Of a stretch of 64,000 bases of DNA, positions 53,280 through 64,000 are shown piece by piece. Numbering within the stretch: position 1 is the first letter of the stretch; each line of letters starts with the position of its first letter. The notes under the pieces are model-generated. The model had not been told where the DNA came from. It worked only from the letters and a program-made list of their open reading frames with translations, and did not search any database. This DNA is from Maniola hyperantus (lineage: Eukaryota > Arthropoda > Insecta > Lepidoptera > Nymphalidae), in the NCBI RefSeq assembly GCF_902806685.2, contig NC_048541.1, positions 16,831,050 through 16,895,049 on the forward strand, written 5' to 3'. A program made the translations under genes and the position numbers.

Positions 53280-54535
53280 TGTCGGAGAACAGGAGGATGG
53301 CTGATAATTATTATTCATCTTTAGCCGACATCAGAAGGTAGTAATTAATAAGTAGGTACTTTAATCCATGTTCTTTACAAATAGTTCTCAGTAACGTATC
53401 GCACATGGAAACCATCAACGTAACACAACCAGATCACCCTAACCTAACCCTACCTATGGTCGCCTCCAACCACCCCTCACAGCGACCCCTCACCTCACTC
53501 TAAACTAGCTAACCTAAGCTAAACACTACATCGTGTAATTAGGGCGCAATTGCTATTGCAACCTCTCAATCAAGTCACGACCTACTCCGTTATCTAATCA
53601 TCTCAAGGTAATCAATCACAACTTCATGAACGCTCTTAAAAGGATCATTGCATCGACTCTCTTACGATCTAAACCAGATCTTATAATTGACTTCTCATTA
53701 CTAATTCAGAATATCGCAATAGCTCTACCTTCTCCACTCTGTGCACATCTGCATACAGAACACCATAGCATCGTGCGCCACACGCGCCACGACTACTATC
53801 CACCCAAATAAGCGATCACAACAGAAACCAGGTAGAATGTAAGCTATTCGATCTCATGGGCAACTCATTGTCTAATCCATTTCAACATTACACGAGAGTC
53901 ATCAATGATTCTTTACCAACCGGGTCATACGATTCTAAAGCGGGTACTATCAAAGTTAACTTCAAGTTACTATCACACTAAACTATCACTTCAAACTAAT
54001 CATTATCTCAACTGCCGGTATATCTCCAATTACACTCTAAATTACTAGCGTTTGCAGAAATAACCTTAACGGATGTCCTTAGAATAATCTATCCACTGAG
54101 CCAAACGTTAACTCACGAATTACTCTAATATTCACCAATAATTAATATTCCATATTCGTCAAACAACTACGCGAACATTATTAATAGTGCTTTGCAGACA
54201 AAGTCACCGGATGGCACTAGATGTTACGATTTAACACGATGTACATTAGCATCGAACAATTACTGTTCTAACTATATCACAATCACCGAATTAAATATCA
54301 CGATTAAGAAACTACCTACCTATCTCAAATAATAAAAATTAGCTAAGCTATAATCTGATACTTAATTAATTTAATGCGAGAGAGAATTTTGAACAATAAC
54401 AAAATGCGTGCGTGTCAAAATCCAACTCTGACAACTAAAATAAAGATGGCTACCTTCCGTACAGTAAAGCTTCCTTCATACGTTTCTTTTCACGGAGTCT
54501 ACGACAGTAAGAACTCTTTCAATATCGACCCTCCA
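53280..54535 (-). repeat. 3' LTR of the LARD-like element
   Basis: It is a direct repeat of 57559-58814 at a constant offset of 4279 bases with no indels. The single difference seen is at about 53798 (t against a). No clear polypurine tract was found at its inner edge. Confidence 0.85.
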
Positions 54536-54926
54536 ATACGGCCATTCTGACATGCGACCGTCCTCGGGCGCTAGTATGTATCAAGCACAAACATTTTATA
54601 AACGTCAGAACATCCGCTCGTTCATCCTGACAATCAGCACAAGCACACAAACCACATATTCTAAAGCATGCATATCACAACCATTACAAATAAAACAAGC
54701 ATGACACAACTAAAGCATAGCCCAACTTTATCCATAGTAGCAACTTCTAAAACACACTGCACCATTTGCCATAATAGACTCACCGCTCATAATTATGTCT
54801 CATAAAACCCGAACTCCAGCAGTACCCCGCTACTGATCCTATCACCTGTTCCAAACACCCACCACACTATACACCAAGCTAACTCCCCTCAGCTGAAACG
54901 GCCACGCCGCCGTCCATCCATTATCG

Positions 54927-55190
54927 GAACAGCCACCTCGCCGTTTATCATCTAAATGGCCACCTCGCCTTTTAGACAACTCCCTTTTTTTCAAAACAGC
55001 CACCTCGCCGTTTATCATCTAAATGGCCACCTCGCCTTTTAGATAACCCCCTTTTTTTTCAAAACAGCCACCTCGCCGTTTATCATCTAAATGGCCACCT
55101 CGCCTTTTAGACAACCCCCTTTTTTTCAAAACAGCCACCTCGCCGTTTATCATCTAAATGGCCACCTCGCCGTTTAGACAACCCATTTTT
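54927..55190 (+). repeat. 68-bp tandem (about 4 copies) in the LARD-like element
   Basis: The unit 'aacagccacctcgccgttta' plus 'tcatctaaatggccacctcgccttttagacaacccccttttttt' is repeated about four times. Inside each unit 'gccacctcgcc' occurs twice, so the unit is itself a doubled motif. Confidence 0.9.
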
Positions 55191-56059
55191 ATAAATCAAA
55201 TATTCTTTAACGTCGCAATAGCACTTTTCCAAAAGCAATTCACTAAGCTCTTCCTTATACACATCCAAACTCATCCTTTTGAGGTCAATCGGCAGCTTAT
55301 TGTTCATTTTTTTTCACAGCCATAGCGCAAACGCTTTTCATGCATGTACCACTGTGACATTCTGAAATGCATAGCTCGTGCGTGCATCCAACCGACCCAC
55401 TCATCTTTACCTCATAATCTCGTTGGAAATATTTTTGACATCTCCTATTAAATACGCCCATATCCTCTATGCTCATACATCACAGTGGAAGGACCCCCAT
55501 TTTTTTATTTTTTTATAATGGCATACAGCAATCGAACAGACCTATAACACAGACAGCCCTTATGCACTTCCTTTGAAGTCGAAAGGCCCTTTTAGCATCA
55601 ACGTAATTACCCTACAATGTCAATCCATACGACAAAACGGATGATACACATCCGTGGGATGCACCCAAAGCCGCATTCAATTATATCATCTGCACCAGAC
55701 GTCCCCACGCATACACAAATTCGTCCAATTCAGCACACACACCTAATGTGCACCCTCAAATTAGAGTTCCTGTCGCAAATTATTCCCAAAAACTTTAACT
55801 CATCAACCCTCTCCATCGTCGCATGATCATGAACTGCATCATTTTAGTTTTATTTAAGCGCACTTCCAAGTCATTATTACTAATTCAATTAATTATCCTC
55901 CAAAGCGCCGTTCAATTCCCATTCCTACATTCCTTCAACATTATTCTATCATCTGCAAACAATACACAACGAACAATGGTCGCTATCGTAATGTCACCAA
56001 TACAAGTTACAAAAAGAAAACAAATATTCCGGTGAATTTAAAAACCTCCTCCGTTTTTG

Positions 56060-56560
56060 AAGTCAGTTCAAACGGAAGGATTCTAATACACCACACATAC
56101 CATACACTCTGAGGTACCCCCCGCTTATCACATTCCAGTGGAGATTCGTACACCCTTTGGTATTATTTTTCATTCTAGCAATCCCAGCGCACATTTTCAG
56201 TCCATTCAAATACGACTCTATCCATTCATAAGCTCTTCTTGCAACACCATATCCATCTAATTTATCCAATAATATTTTATGATTCACAAAGTCAAAAGCC
56301 TTAGTCACATCCAGAAAAATAATAGCAATAGGTACCCTGTCATTCAGGCTATCATTATTCTATTCCACTTAAACAGAAACAATCCTCGACAGTGGAGCTG
56401 TCATTGCAAAAACCAAATCGTTCATCCACGAGCACACCATTGGCATCGAATTTTTTTTTTGAGACGTTTCACCATTACCTTTCCAATCATTCCCGCTAAT
56501 ATTGGCACCAATGTTATAGGACGGTGCCACATCAATCGCCTTTTTTTTGAACACGGGCTA
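56060..56560 (-). pseudogene. LINE reverse transcriptase relic captured in the LARD-like element
   Basis: The minus-strand frames contain [20 protein letters not shown] and [20 protein letters not shown], the reverse transcriptase motif with catalytic aspartate typical of LINEs. Upstream (56369-56554), in shifted frames, are pieces resembling the 'RPITLVP.L..M..K' region and 'GF....STVEDCF'. Frameshifts and stops show it is dead. It is not an LTR-type polymerase. Confidence 0.7.
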
Positions 56561-57558
56561 CAGGAATGGTAACTATAGAAATTTTTAAGTTGCTAGGAAA
56601 AACCCCTTATTCAAACGACTGATTCACTATGTCTGCAAATACACTGCATAGGCGAATAGCGCACTCCTCTACAGAGCCAGTCCTCATCTCATCTTAGCCC
56701 AGCTTCAGTGTCACTCGGTGACTCTATTATACCAAAAATCCCTTCAGTCAACCATACCGTTTTATTATTACAATTATCCATTTTCACCTTCTTAGAGGGT
56801 AAACACAGCACATAGAAAAGTTATACAACATCATGAAAGGAATCAAATGCCTCGCCGACGCTTTCCGAATATTCGAAAATGTAAGAGACAAGATAAATTT
56901 CATGAATAAAATTATTTCGTATTATACCCTCTGTAGTCCCTCCCATATTAAGACCATGCAGACCTATATCACACTTTTTTTTCAACCCTTACTGCCAATG
57001 CCCAAGTAGCATCATGATCTGAGAGTGCTAGATAGTCAATCTCAGCAGCTGAAAACATCAGACCACTAGCTATTAAATTAGATGACAACCGTGCTGGGAC
57101 ATCACACTCCCAATGCTATAACCATTTAGTAAGGAAACCAAGTAGTTTGGAACCCTCGTAGCCTTAGCTCCAAGCTTACGCAATTCACCATCACCACCAT
57201 ACCACATAACTCCAACAACTGACAGTCAAAATTGTAAATTAACTAAACTTAACTATTTTAAATAAATGATTCGAGTTTGAGTTTAACTCCATTAAATCAC
57301 GGCCACTTTCACCACTCCTTAGCGCATCTCTACACAAAATAATCCTTCTTTCTTTCTCTTTTTATTCAAAACACACAAAAGTAAATCAAGCTTTTCAAGA
57401 AAGACCACGTGTGGGTATTAAAATTGAAAACATGTCTTGCACAAATAAATTAAAAAAAAAAAAAAAAAAATCTTGTAACTTTTTTTTTTTTTTTAAACAA
57501 AGCTAGTGTTGCAATGATTTTCAAAAATGTGGGCATAAATCGTATATCCCACTTCTGA

Positions 57559-58814
57559 TGTCGGAGAACAGGAGGATGGCTGATAATTATTATTCATCTT
57601 TAGCCGACATCAGAAGGTAGTAATTAATAAGTAGGTACTTTAATCCATGTTCTTTACAAATAGTTCTCAGTAACGTATCGCACATGGAAACCATCAACGT
57701 AACACAACCAGATCACCCTAACCTAACCCTACCTATGGTCGCCTCCAACCACCCCTCACAGCGACCCCTCACCTCACTCTAAACTAGCTAACCTAAGCTA
57801 AACACTACATCGTGTAATTAGGGCGCAATTGCTATTGCAACCTCTCAATCAAGTCACGACCTACTCCGTTATCTAATCATCTCAAGGTAATCAATCACAA
57901 CTTCATGAACGCTCTTAAAAGGATCATTGCATCGACTCTCTTACGATCTAAACCAGATCTTATAATTGACTTCTCATTACTAATTCAGAATATCGCAATA
58001 GCTCTACCTTCTCCACTCTGTGCACATCTGCATACAGAACACCATAGCATCGTGCGCCACACGCGCCACGACTACTAACCACCCAAATAAGCGATCACAA
58101 CAGAAACCAGGTAGAATGTAAGCTATTCGATCTCATGGGCAACTCATTGTCTAATCCATTTCAACATTACACGAGAGTCATCAATGATTCTTTACCAACC
58201 GGGTCATACGATTCTAAAGCGGGTACTATCAAAGTTAACTTCAAGTTACTATCACACTAAACTATCACTTCAAACTAATCATTATCTCAACTGCCGGTAT
58301 ATCTCCAATTACACTCTAAATTACTAGCGTTTGCAGAAATAACCTTAACGGATGTCCTTAGAATAATCTATCCACTGAGCCAAACGTTAACTCACGAATT
58401 ACTCTAATATTCACCAATAATTAATATTCCATATTCGTCAAACAACTACGCGAACATTATTAATAGTGCTTTGCAGACAAAGTCACCGGATGGCACTAGA
58501 TGTTACGATTTAACACGATGTACATTAGCATCGAACAATTACTGTTCTAACTATATCACAATCACCGAATTAAATATCACGATTAAGAAACTACCTACCT
58601 ATCTCAAATAATAAAAATTAGCTAAGCTATAATCTGATACTTAATTAATTTAATGCGAGAGAGAATTTTGAACAATAACAAAATGCGTGCGTGTCAAAAT
58701 CCAACTCTGACAACTAAAATAAAGATGGCTACCTTCCGTACAGTAAAGCTTCCTTCATACGTTTCTTTTCACGGAGTCTACGACAGTAAGAACTCTTTCA
58801 ATATCGACCCTCCA
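57559..58814 (-). repeat. 5' LTR of the LARD-like element with PBS
   Basis: This is the upstream LTR in minus-strand orientation. The tRNA-Leu-type primer-binding site lies directly beyond its end (57558-57546). Confidence 0.82.
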
Positions 58815-61800
58815 ATATATATGAAATTGGACAACTGTCATAAGCCGGCCTGGTCTTGAGCTTTGTGACAGCCTCCCTGGCCAAGTAGTCAGCCCTTTCA
58901 TTTCCGACCACTCCTACATGAGCTCGCACCCAGAAGAGGCTGACCCTCTTATTTTTTGCCCTCAGAAGAGCTAAATTTCTCCTAATGTCAAAAGCCAAGG
59001 GGTGGAAGGTTCCAGTGCTCAGTATTTCTAAAGAAGACCTGGAGTCACTGAGGATATTCACAGAGCAGTCCTTGTCTTTTAAAGCCAGTTCTGTTGCTTT
59101 AAGGATTGCGTACAGCTCTGCCTGGAACACTGTGCAGTAAGGCTCGAGACGAAATTTCCTACTCAGTGTTTCCTCTCCATCCCTCCAGCACGAGAGAGCT
59201 GCACCCACTCCGGCGTCCATTTTACTGCCGTCTGTGAATATCCTCAGACCGGTCATGTCATAGTCTGCGATGGTGGCCTCCTCCATGTCCTCTAAGCACC
59301 GGAACCCCACGACAGCCTCCTCTGCGGGATGCGGGGCGTTCAGGAAACATACTCTCTCTTCGACCTCCCTGCCATTCAGTATGGGCTGCGGTCGGCCCCT
59401 TTTGGCCTCGTAAAGCTGAGCCGCCTCTTGTATCCGTAAATCAAGTGGTATGAGACCGGCCAGCAGAAGTGCTGCGTTCAGTGACACGGTTCGGTACGAT
59501 TTGCAGATTTTCTGGGCAAAACCCCGCTGAACCGTGTTTAGCCGCTTTTGTGTCATCAACTTCCGTGTGGCCGGTGCCCATACACTGGACGCGTACATGA
59601 TAATGGGCTCAATCACGGCCACATAAATAGTTCTGATAGTCTCAGAGTTCAGTCCCCAGTTAATTTTTGCTGCCCTTGCCAATGGTTTGTAAATATTGGT
59701 AGCTTTCTGGCACACAGCCTTTACATGATCATTAAATGTTAATTTGTTATCTACCAACAGGCCTAAAATCTTAATTTTGTTTACAATTTCTATTTGAGTG
59801 CCACCCATGCGTATGTAAGGGGTGTCGCATTTAAGCTTCTTGGTTACTACCATCGCATTTGTTTTGTGAGGTGCAAATTTCAGCTTATTTGCGAGGCCCC
59901 ACTCATACACACGGGTCAGGACTTGGTCGGCTTGTTGCTCCATTTGAGCAATGCTGAACCCTGAGAAGACCAGAACTATGTCGTCAGCGAACGCTTGACA
60001 GTGTACGTCGCGTTCGCTGATTTCGTCTAGTAGGGGGTCTAAAAGTGTATTCCAAAATGTTGGACCACTTATAGACCCTTGTACGCAGCCCTTCGTTGTT
60101 GAGGTACAGAACTCTTCGTCCGCATACCTCACTCTTACCCTCCTGTCTTTAAGGTAGCTGTCGACTATCCTGCGCAAGGTGAGGGGGCATTTCTTTTCGG
60201 CTAATCTGCATTTTATTGCCGGCCACCATGCGCTATCGAAAGCCCCCTCAATGTCTAAAGACACCACGATATTTACCTTTTTTGCACGAACGTTCTCTCG
60301 GATATGCTGGACGAGGTCATAGAGAGCGTCTTCTGTTGAACGTTGGGGGACAAAGCCGTACTGTCTCGTGTTTAGTCTGGGTAGCAGGTGCCAACGAATC
60401 CTTTTTATCATAATCTTCTCTAATATCTTACCGAAGACCGATAGTAGTCCTATGGGCCTGTATGACTTAGGCTTTGTATAATCATCTTTGCCTGGCTTCC
60501 GCAGGACTACTATCGTTGCTTCTTTCCACAATATCGGAAAATATGTCAAGGCGAAGCACCTGCTCACCAGACCAAAGAACACTTGTGCGTTCGCTCTGAT
60601 AGCGGCCAAGCATATATCAGCTGTAAACCCGTCTGCTCCCGGCGCTTTTTTCGGGTTGAAGCTTTCCGCCGCGTGTATTAGCTCGTCCATTGTGAGCGGT
60701 GGGTCTTGGACGCTCTCCTGGCTACTGTCCACTTCCAGTTCAGCTTTCCGTCTCGTTTCTCTGTGAACTTGATTGTCGTCAGCTTCTAAGTCCTGCGGGA
60801 AGAACGTTTTGGTCAGAAGCTGGACCGAGTCCTTTGGATCCAGGACCACTCCGTTGTCTATTAGGGGATGGTCTTCATATTTCTTAGTCGTCCTTCTTAT
60901 TACCCTATATATCCCGTCCCAGACGCTTTCGCGGCTCTGGGTCCCACAGAACTCTTTCCAGCTTGCAGTTTGGGCCTTCATCGCCTCCAGTTCATATTTC
61001 TCTTTTAGTTGCAGGTACTTGTCGACGACGTATTGCCTTCTTCGTGGTGCTGCGCAGGATATTCTTCGCTTCCTAGTCATAACCTCTCTCTTCAGAGCTT
61101 CGAGTTCTTCGGTCCACCATGGTAGTTTAAACTTGGGTTTTCGTGCGACTGGAGGGATCGATTCACAACAAGCCTTCTCGACACAGTTGACGTATGTCGT
61201 TATCGTTTGTTCGAGTCCAACTGGTGTTTCGATGTTTTCTATTTCTATTTGATTTAGTTGCTTTCTAGCCAATTCTTCTTGCAAGACCTTTTGAAATTTT
61301 TCCCATTCGGCTTTCCGCGTGTTATACTTCCGCGTCGTCTTCGGAGGTCTTGCACCAGTTGGTTTCGTTAGCCGCAACGTGAATGTGATCGCGTTATGAT
61401 CAGAGCTTGTGATGCCCTGGTCGACCCTCCAGTCGCTAATCTTTCCGAGCAAATCATGGCTGCATGTTGTGATGTCTACTATGCTCTTGTAGATAACCCC
61501 GTTTCTGATGGTGAAGAAGGTCGGGTCAGTTCCCTCGTTCAGTATGTGCATTTCCATCTCCTCGATAGTGCCCATTAACGCTTCACCCCTGTGGTCCTCA
61601 GTATTGCTACCCCACCATGTGCTCCAAGCATTAGCATCACCTCCAATGATGAAGTGTTTCGTCTTGAGCTTTTCTTTAATGCTTTTCACTTGAGTTAGAT
61701 AGGGTTCTATGGGCAAGCTGTCTTCGAAGTACACGGAGATGATTCCGAGTTCCCAGTTATTCGATTTGAGGATCGCGACGGCTATATTCTCTGTGGTGGC

Positions 61801-62068
61801 TGTAGGGCATTCGATGATCTGCATGTCATTGTTAAATATCACAATTGCAGCCTTAACGGGTTTTGTCCGATTCTGCGTTTGCTGAACTACCCTAAAGCCA
61901 CCACTTTGTGCAATTTCTCCTTTCGCACCCACATAGGGTTCCTGAACGAGGGCCAGACTAATCCCACCCTTTTGTGCCTCCAGGAACATTTCTTTTAGGG
62001 CCAGCTGCTTTCTTTGGAGGTTAGCTTGGATGAATTTATACCCTTCACTTGTTTCGCCCGAGGAGCCT

Positions 62069-63373
62069 TTAGCAGTATGCCACTCTCGCTCTTGCCAGTG
62101 CATCCCACTTTTTCCGGATCGGACAGCTCTCGTCAGAACTATTGTGATCTGTCCGATCTAGTCGGCTGCTCTGGCAGTTGCAACACGTGGGTCGATCTCC
62201 AGCCTTCCACGCCGGGCACTCATTACGCAGGTGCGGACCCGCGCAGTGGCTGCAGGTGTCTGCGGACGCCTCGCAGGTCCTACGGCCGTGCCCGTAGCTC
62301 AGACACCTGGAGCAAGTAACCAGTGGGGACTGATCTTTAGCCACCACCCGCTGCAGATCTATGTGGACCTTTCCCACGGCTGTGACACGCTGCCATACTT
62401 GCGGTGACACCTGCAAAACCACATGGTTCTCGAGCGGATTCCTGGCCCTTCTTCGATACCTCACGCTTGCCCTATATTCGCCGTCCGGTATCGTCCCCAG
62501 CACGTTCCCATTTTGCAGCTTTAGGGCACCCAATATGTCTTCATCGGTATTAATGCTAAGGACGTTTAGCAGAATGACAAGCGGATCCCTATTTTCCACC
62601 TCCTTAGTCAGGAGTGTTGGGCTGCCAGTCTTCAATTTCTCTACTACTCTGGCGAGCTCTTCTCGCGACTGGCAGCCCAGTACTACCTTTTGATCTCTGG
62701 CTTTTCTCAACCTGTCCACTCGCACGCCGGAGGTCTTCGCGTTCACGGCAGTTCTTATTTTGTCGATTATGTCTTCGCTTTTGTCGTGAGCGTCGACCGA
62801 AGACACGACCATCGAGTGGAAAGCTTGAGGTGGCTGGGAGGTGGCCCCAGCGGGCTTGGCGGTCGCCGCCATCGCCGCGTACGTAATACCGTCAGTGACT
62901 GTGTTCATCTTTTCTATATTACTATCAATTTTTTGTACGTGGTCCCTGACAACCCCGATGTCGGCCCTGGCGGCGACCACCAATTCTCGCTGCTGCTGTA
63001 GCTCCTCCATGACCTCCCTCGCAAAGTCTGCCGCTGTTGCTGTAACGGTCTGGGTGACGGGAGGCGGTGTCCCTCCGTTGAGCCGCAACACGATCGTGTA
63101 GAGGCTCGAGAGGCACTCGATGACCGTCTCCTTTATTGTTGACTTTATGTTCCCAGACTGCTCCAGTTGAAGTTTGGCCTCCTGGAAGAGCCGGTTCGCG
63201 GTAGTCGCCAGCTCTCCGAGGGGGCCCTCCGCGGCCGACTTCGCCAGGAAGGGCATTTTGGTTGACGGGGGCTTAATTGCGGGTTTCTTTCTAGACTCTG
63301 GGTCCATGTGCTTTACAGAGGTGCTCCCTGTATTGGGGGGTTTGCTTGTTGCACTCGATAGTGTTGGCGCCAT
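62069..63373 (-). CDS. ORF1 (gag-like) of LINE copy D
   Basis: This intact 434-codon frame starts MAPTLSSATSKPPNTGS. Three zinc knuckles lie at the C-terminus (CSRCLSYGHGRRTC, CSHCAGPHLRNEC and CCNCQSSRLDRTD). From FHSMVVSSVDAHDKSEDIID onward it is nearly identical to ORF1 of copy B; before that the two do not align by eye. The protein probably binds the element RNA and targets telomeres, as shown for TRAS/SART relatives. Confidence 0.88.
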   Translation of the reverse strand: MAPTLSSATSKPPNTGSTSVKHMDPESRKKPAIKPPSTKMPFLAKSAAEGPLGELATTANRLFQEAKLQLEQSGNIKSTIKETVIECLSSLYTIVLRLNGGTPPPVTQTVTATAADFAREVMEELQQQRELVVAARADIGVVRDHVQKIDSNIEKMNTVTDGITYAAMAATAKPAGATSQPPQAFHSMVVSSVDAHDKSEDIIDKIRTAVNAKTSGVRVDRLRKARDQKVVLGCQSREELARVVEKLKTGSPTLLTKEVENRDPLVILLNVLSINTDEDILGALKLQNGNVLGTIPDGEYRASVRYRRRARNPLENHVVLQVSPQVWQRVTAVGKVHIDLQRVVAKDQSPLVTCSRCLSYGHGRRTCEASADTCSHCAGPHLRNECPAWKAGDRPTCCNCQSSRLDRTDHNSSDESCPIRKKWDALARARVAYC

Positions 63374-64000
63374 TGGAGAGAGGTTTATTTTAGTCTTAAC
63401 CTAATTTGAAGAAGTTGGAGGTGTAAGGGGCCTCCAACTGTCAGTAACCTTAAATAACCTTTACCTAACCTTATGGTCAAATCACTAAGTGGTGTATAGG
63501 GCCAGAATTAAACTAGTAGGCAGTGTATAGCTGCCAAGGTCCGATTTTCTTAAACTAATGTAAACAATTTTGAAAAAGTTGGAGGTGTAAGGAGCCTCCA
63601 ACTATCAATAAGCTAAGCCTAACCTTAACAGTCCAATCACTAAGTGGTGTATAAGGCCTGTGATGAAAATTGAAGTATTAGGCAGTGTATAGCTGCCAAA
63701 GTCTATATTACTTTTTTCCGCGTTTTCCGCGCGAAAATTGTCGGAAAAGCGGTCAGGCGCACGGTCCTCACGCGCGGGCACCGTCCGAGTCGGAAAAGAC
63801 CGGAAAACTACGAAAATTTGGGGTATAAATTTTGCCGAAAAATTTTGTAAGTGAAAATTTTTTGAAAATTTTAATTTTGGATTTTCTTTCGCAGGACGCT
63901 GGGGCCGGTGGAAAGCAACGCCCTGAGAGATTTTCACGTGAAAATTCGAAGAACCGGGACAACGACGCAGGATTTATGCAGTTTCTTTAAGCAAATCTAT
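63374..64000 (-). promoter_or_regulatory. 5' UTR of LINE copy D with hairpin array (partial)
   Basis: The same hairpin type as in copy B recurs: GTTGGAGG/CCTCCAAC (63414-63438), GGCAG/CTGCC (63519-63535), GTTGGAGG/CCTCCAAC (63578-63602) and GGCAG/CTGCC (63681-63697). Loops begin TGTAAG or TGTATAG on the plus strand. The region beyond 63710 is GC- and A/T-mixed without recognised features and continues past the window. Confidence 0.75.

Larger units (their letters stand above)
54536..57558 (-). other. Internal non-coding region of the LARD-like element
   Basis: There are no gag, protease, integrase or RNase H motifs. It holds a 68-bp tandem (54927-55190), a decayed LINE reverse transcriptase relic (56060-56560) and A/T homopolymer runs near 57450-57495. 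The primer-binding site lies at its right edge. Confidence 0.75.
53280..58814 (-). mobile_element. Non-coding LTR retrotransposon (LARD-like), young
   Basis: Two 1256-bp direct repeats (53280-54535 and 57559-58814), differing at one base seen, enclose 3 kb without retroviral genes. On the minus strand the LTRs begin TGGAGGG and end CCGACA. Directly after the 5' LTR comes TCAGAAGTGGGAT (57558-57546), which complements the 3' part of a typical tRNA-Leu, as in LTR elements primed by tRNA-Leu with a small offset. The insertion lies in a TATATA run of LINE ORF2 with a 5- to 7-bp duplication whose length the AT run obscures. With no gag or pol it must use another element's proteins. Confidence 0.82.
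52839..62103 (-). pseudogene. ORF2 of LINE copy D, interrupted by an LTR element
   Basis: The main part (62103 to about 58815) encodes the endonuclease (LVQEPYVGAKGE, IIGGDANAWSTWWG near residue 154, SSDHNAITF near 232). Reverse transcriptase follows (SLDIEGAFDSAWW; AFADDIVLVFSG near residue 707), then RNase H (DGSKMDAG near 955, AELYAILKA, SDSRSSLEIL, WVRAHVGVVGNERAD). The frame breaks at SYI, exactly where the LTR element is inserted. The rest of the gene lies at 53279-52839, with the CCHC finger (CVCDETVNESILHLLIDC) and the stop. The start overlaps the end of ORF1 by 35 bases in another frame. Apart from the insertion all catalytic motifs are intact. Confidence 0.9.
52599..64000 (-). mobile_element. 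Telomere-associated LINE copy D, complete ORFs, LTR element inside
   Basis: It runs off the right edge. On the minus strand it has a 5' UTR with hairpins (63374 onward), ORF1 (63373-62069), ORF2 (from 62103, split by an LTR element at 53280-58814, ending at 52839), a 3' UTR and a 50-base poly(A) run. TTAGG repeats follow the poly(A) end. Unlike copies A and B it has full endonuclease, reverse transcriptase and RNase H domains, and so represents the autonomous type that could supply enzymes in trans. Confidence 0.88.

Noticed and set aside
53280..58814. Simple tandem segmental duplication of 1.26 kb
   Set aside because: TG...CA ends, a tRNA-complementary site next to one copy, insertion exactly within a LINE frame and duplicated flanking bases fit LTR retrotransposon structure better.

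Overview
The window reads as one lepidopteran (moth or butterfly) chromosome segment, very probably subtelomeric. The pointers are blocks of the insect telomere repeat TTAGG, non-LTR retrotransposons of the TRAS/SART type abutting those blocks, several lepidopteran dispersed repeats, and spliced insect genes. There is no bacterial signature: no operons, Shine-Dalgarno sites or CRISPR arrays.

Layout. 1-7.5 kb is AT-rich, gene-free DNA with a solo LTR and several MITEs. 7.5-14.5 kb is a nest inside one 339-bp-type MITE: an almost intact Mag-like Ty3/gypsy element with 61-bp LTRs, and a truncated LINE that itself holds a P-element-like transposon keeping a spliced THAP domain. 14.7-17.6 kb is a PIF/Harbinger transposon with perfect 38-bp inverted repeats and two interlocked genes on opposite strands, a DDE transposase and a MADF/BESS DNA-binding protein. 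18.6-28.1 kb is the Mob2 gene (minus strand), carrying tandem amplifications of two of its exons and many transposon insertions. 28.6-31 kb is another MITE split by a 2-kb element. 31.8-37.7 kb is Hip14 (DHHC palmitoyltransferase with ankyrin repeats, plus strand), again with two exon-derived tandem amplifications.

35.6-47.3 kb is a large fold-back. A 4.7-kb arm holding the 3' half of Hip14 and its downstream DNA is repeated in inverted orientation, the two arms being separated by a spacer with telomere repeats and LINE copies. The outer arm ends inside Hip14 exon 2 directly against about 12 TTAGG units. From there to the right edge the sequence is a tandem array of telomere-repeat-flanked LINEs, all on the minus strand: copy B (complete, ORF1 intact, ORF2 lacking the reverse transcriptase) and copy D (full ORF1/ORF2, split by a young 5.5-kb non-coding LTR element).

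The most unusual material is this telomere-linked system: a LINE family that shares an RT-less deletion in two copies, arrays of small hairpins with a constant loop in the 5' UTRs, a covarying 3' hairpin, a mosaic ORF1, and a telomere-capped inverted duplication resembling a healed breakage-fusion event. Assembly artefact is a serious alternative for the palindrome and for the exon amplifications, and long single reads would decide.
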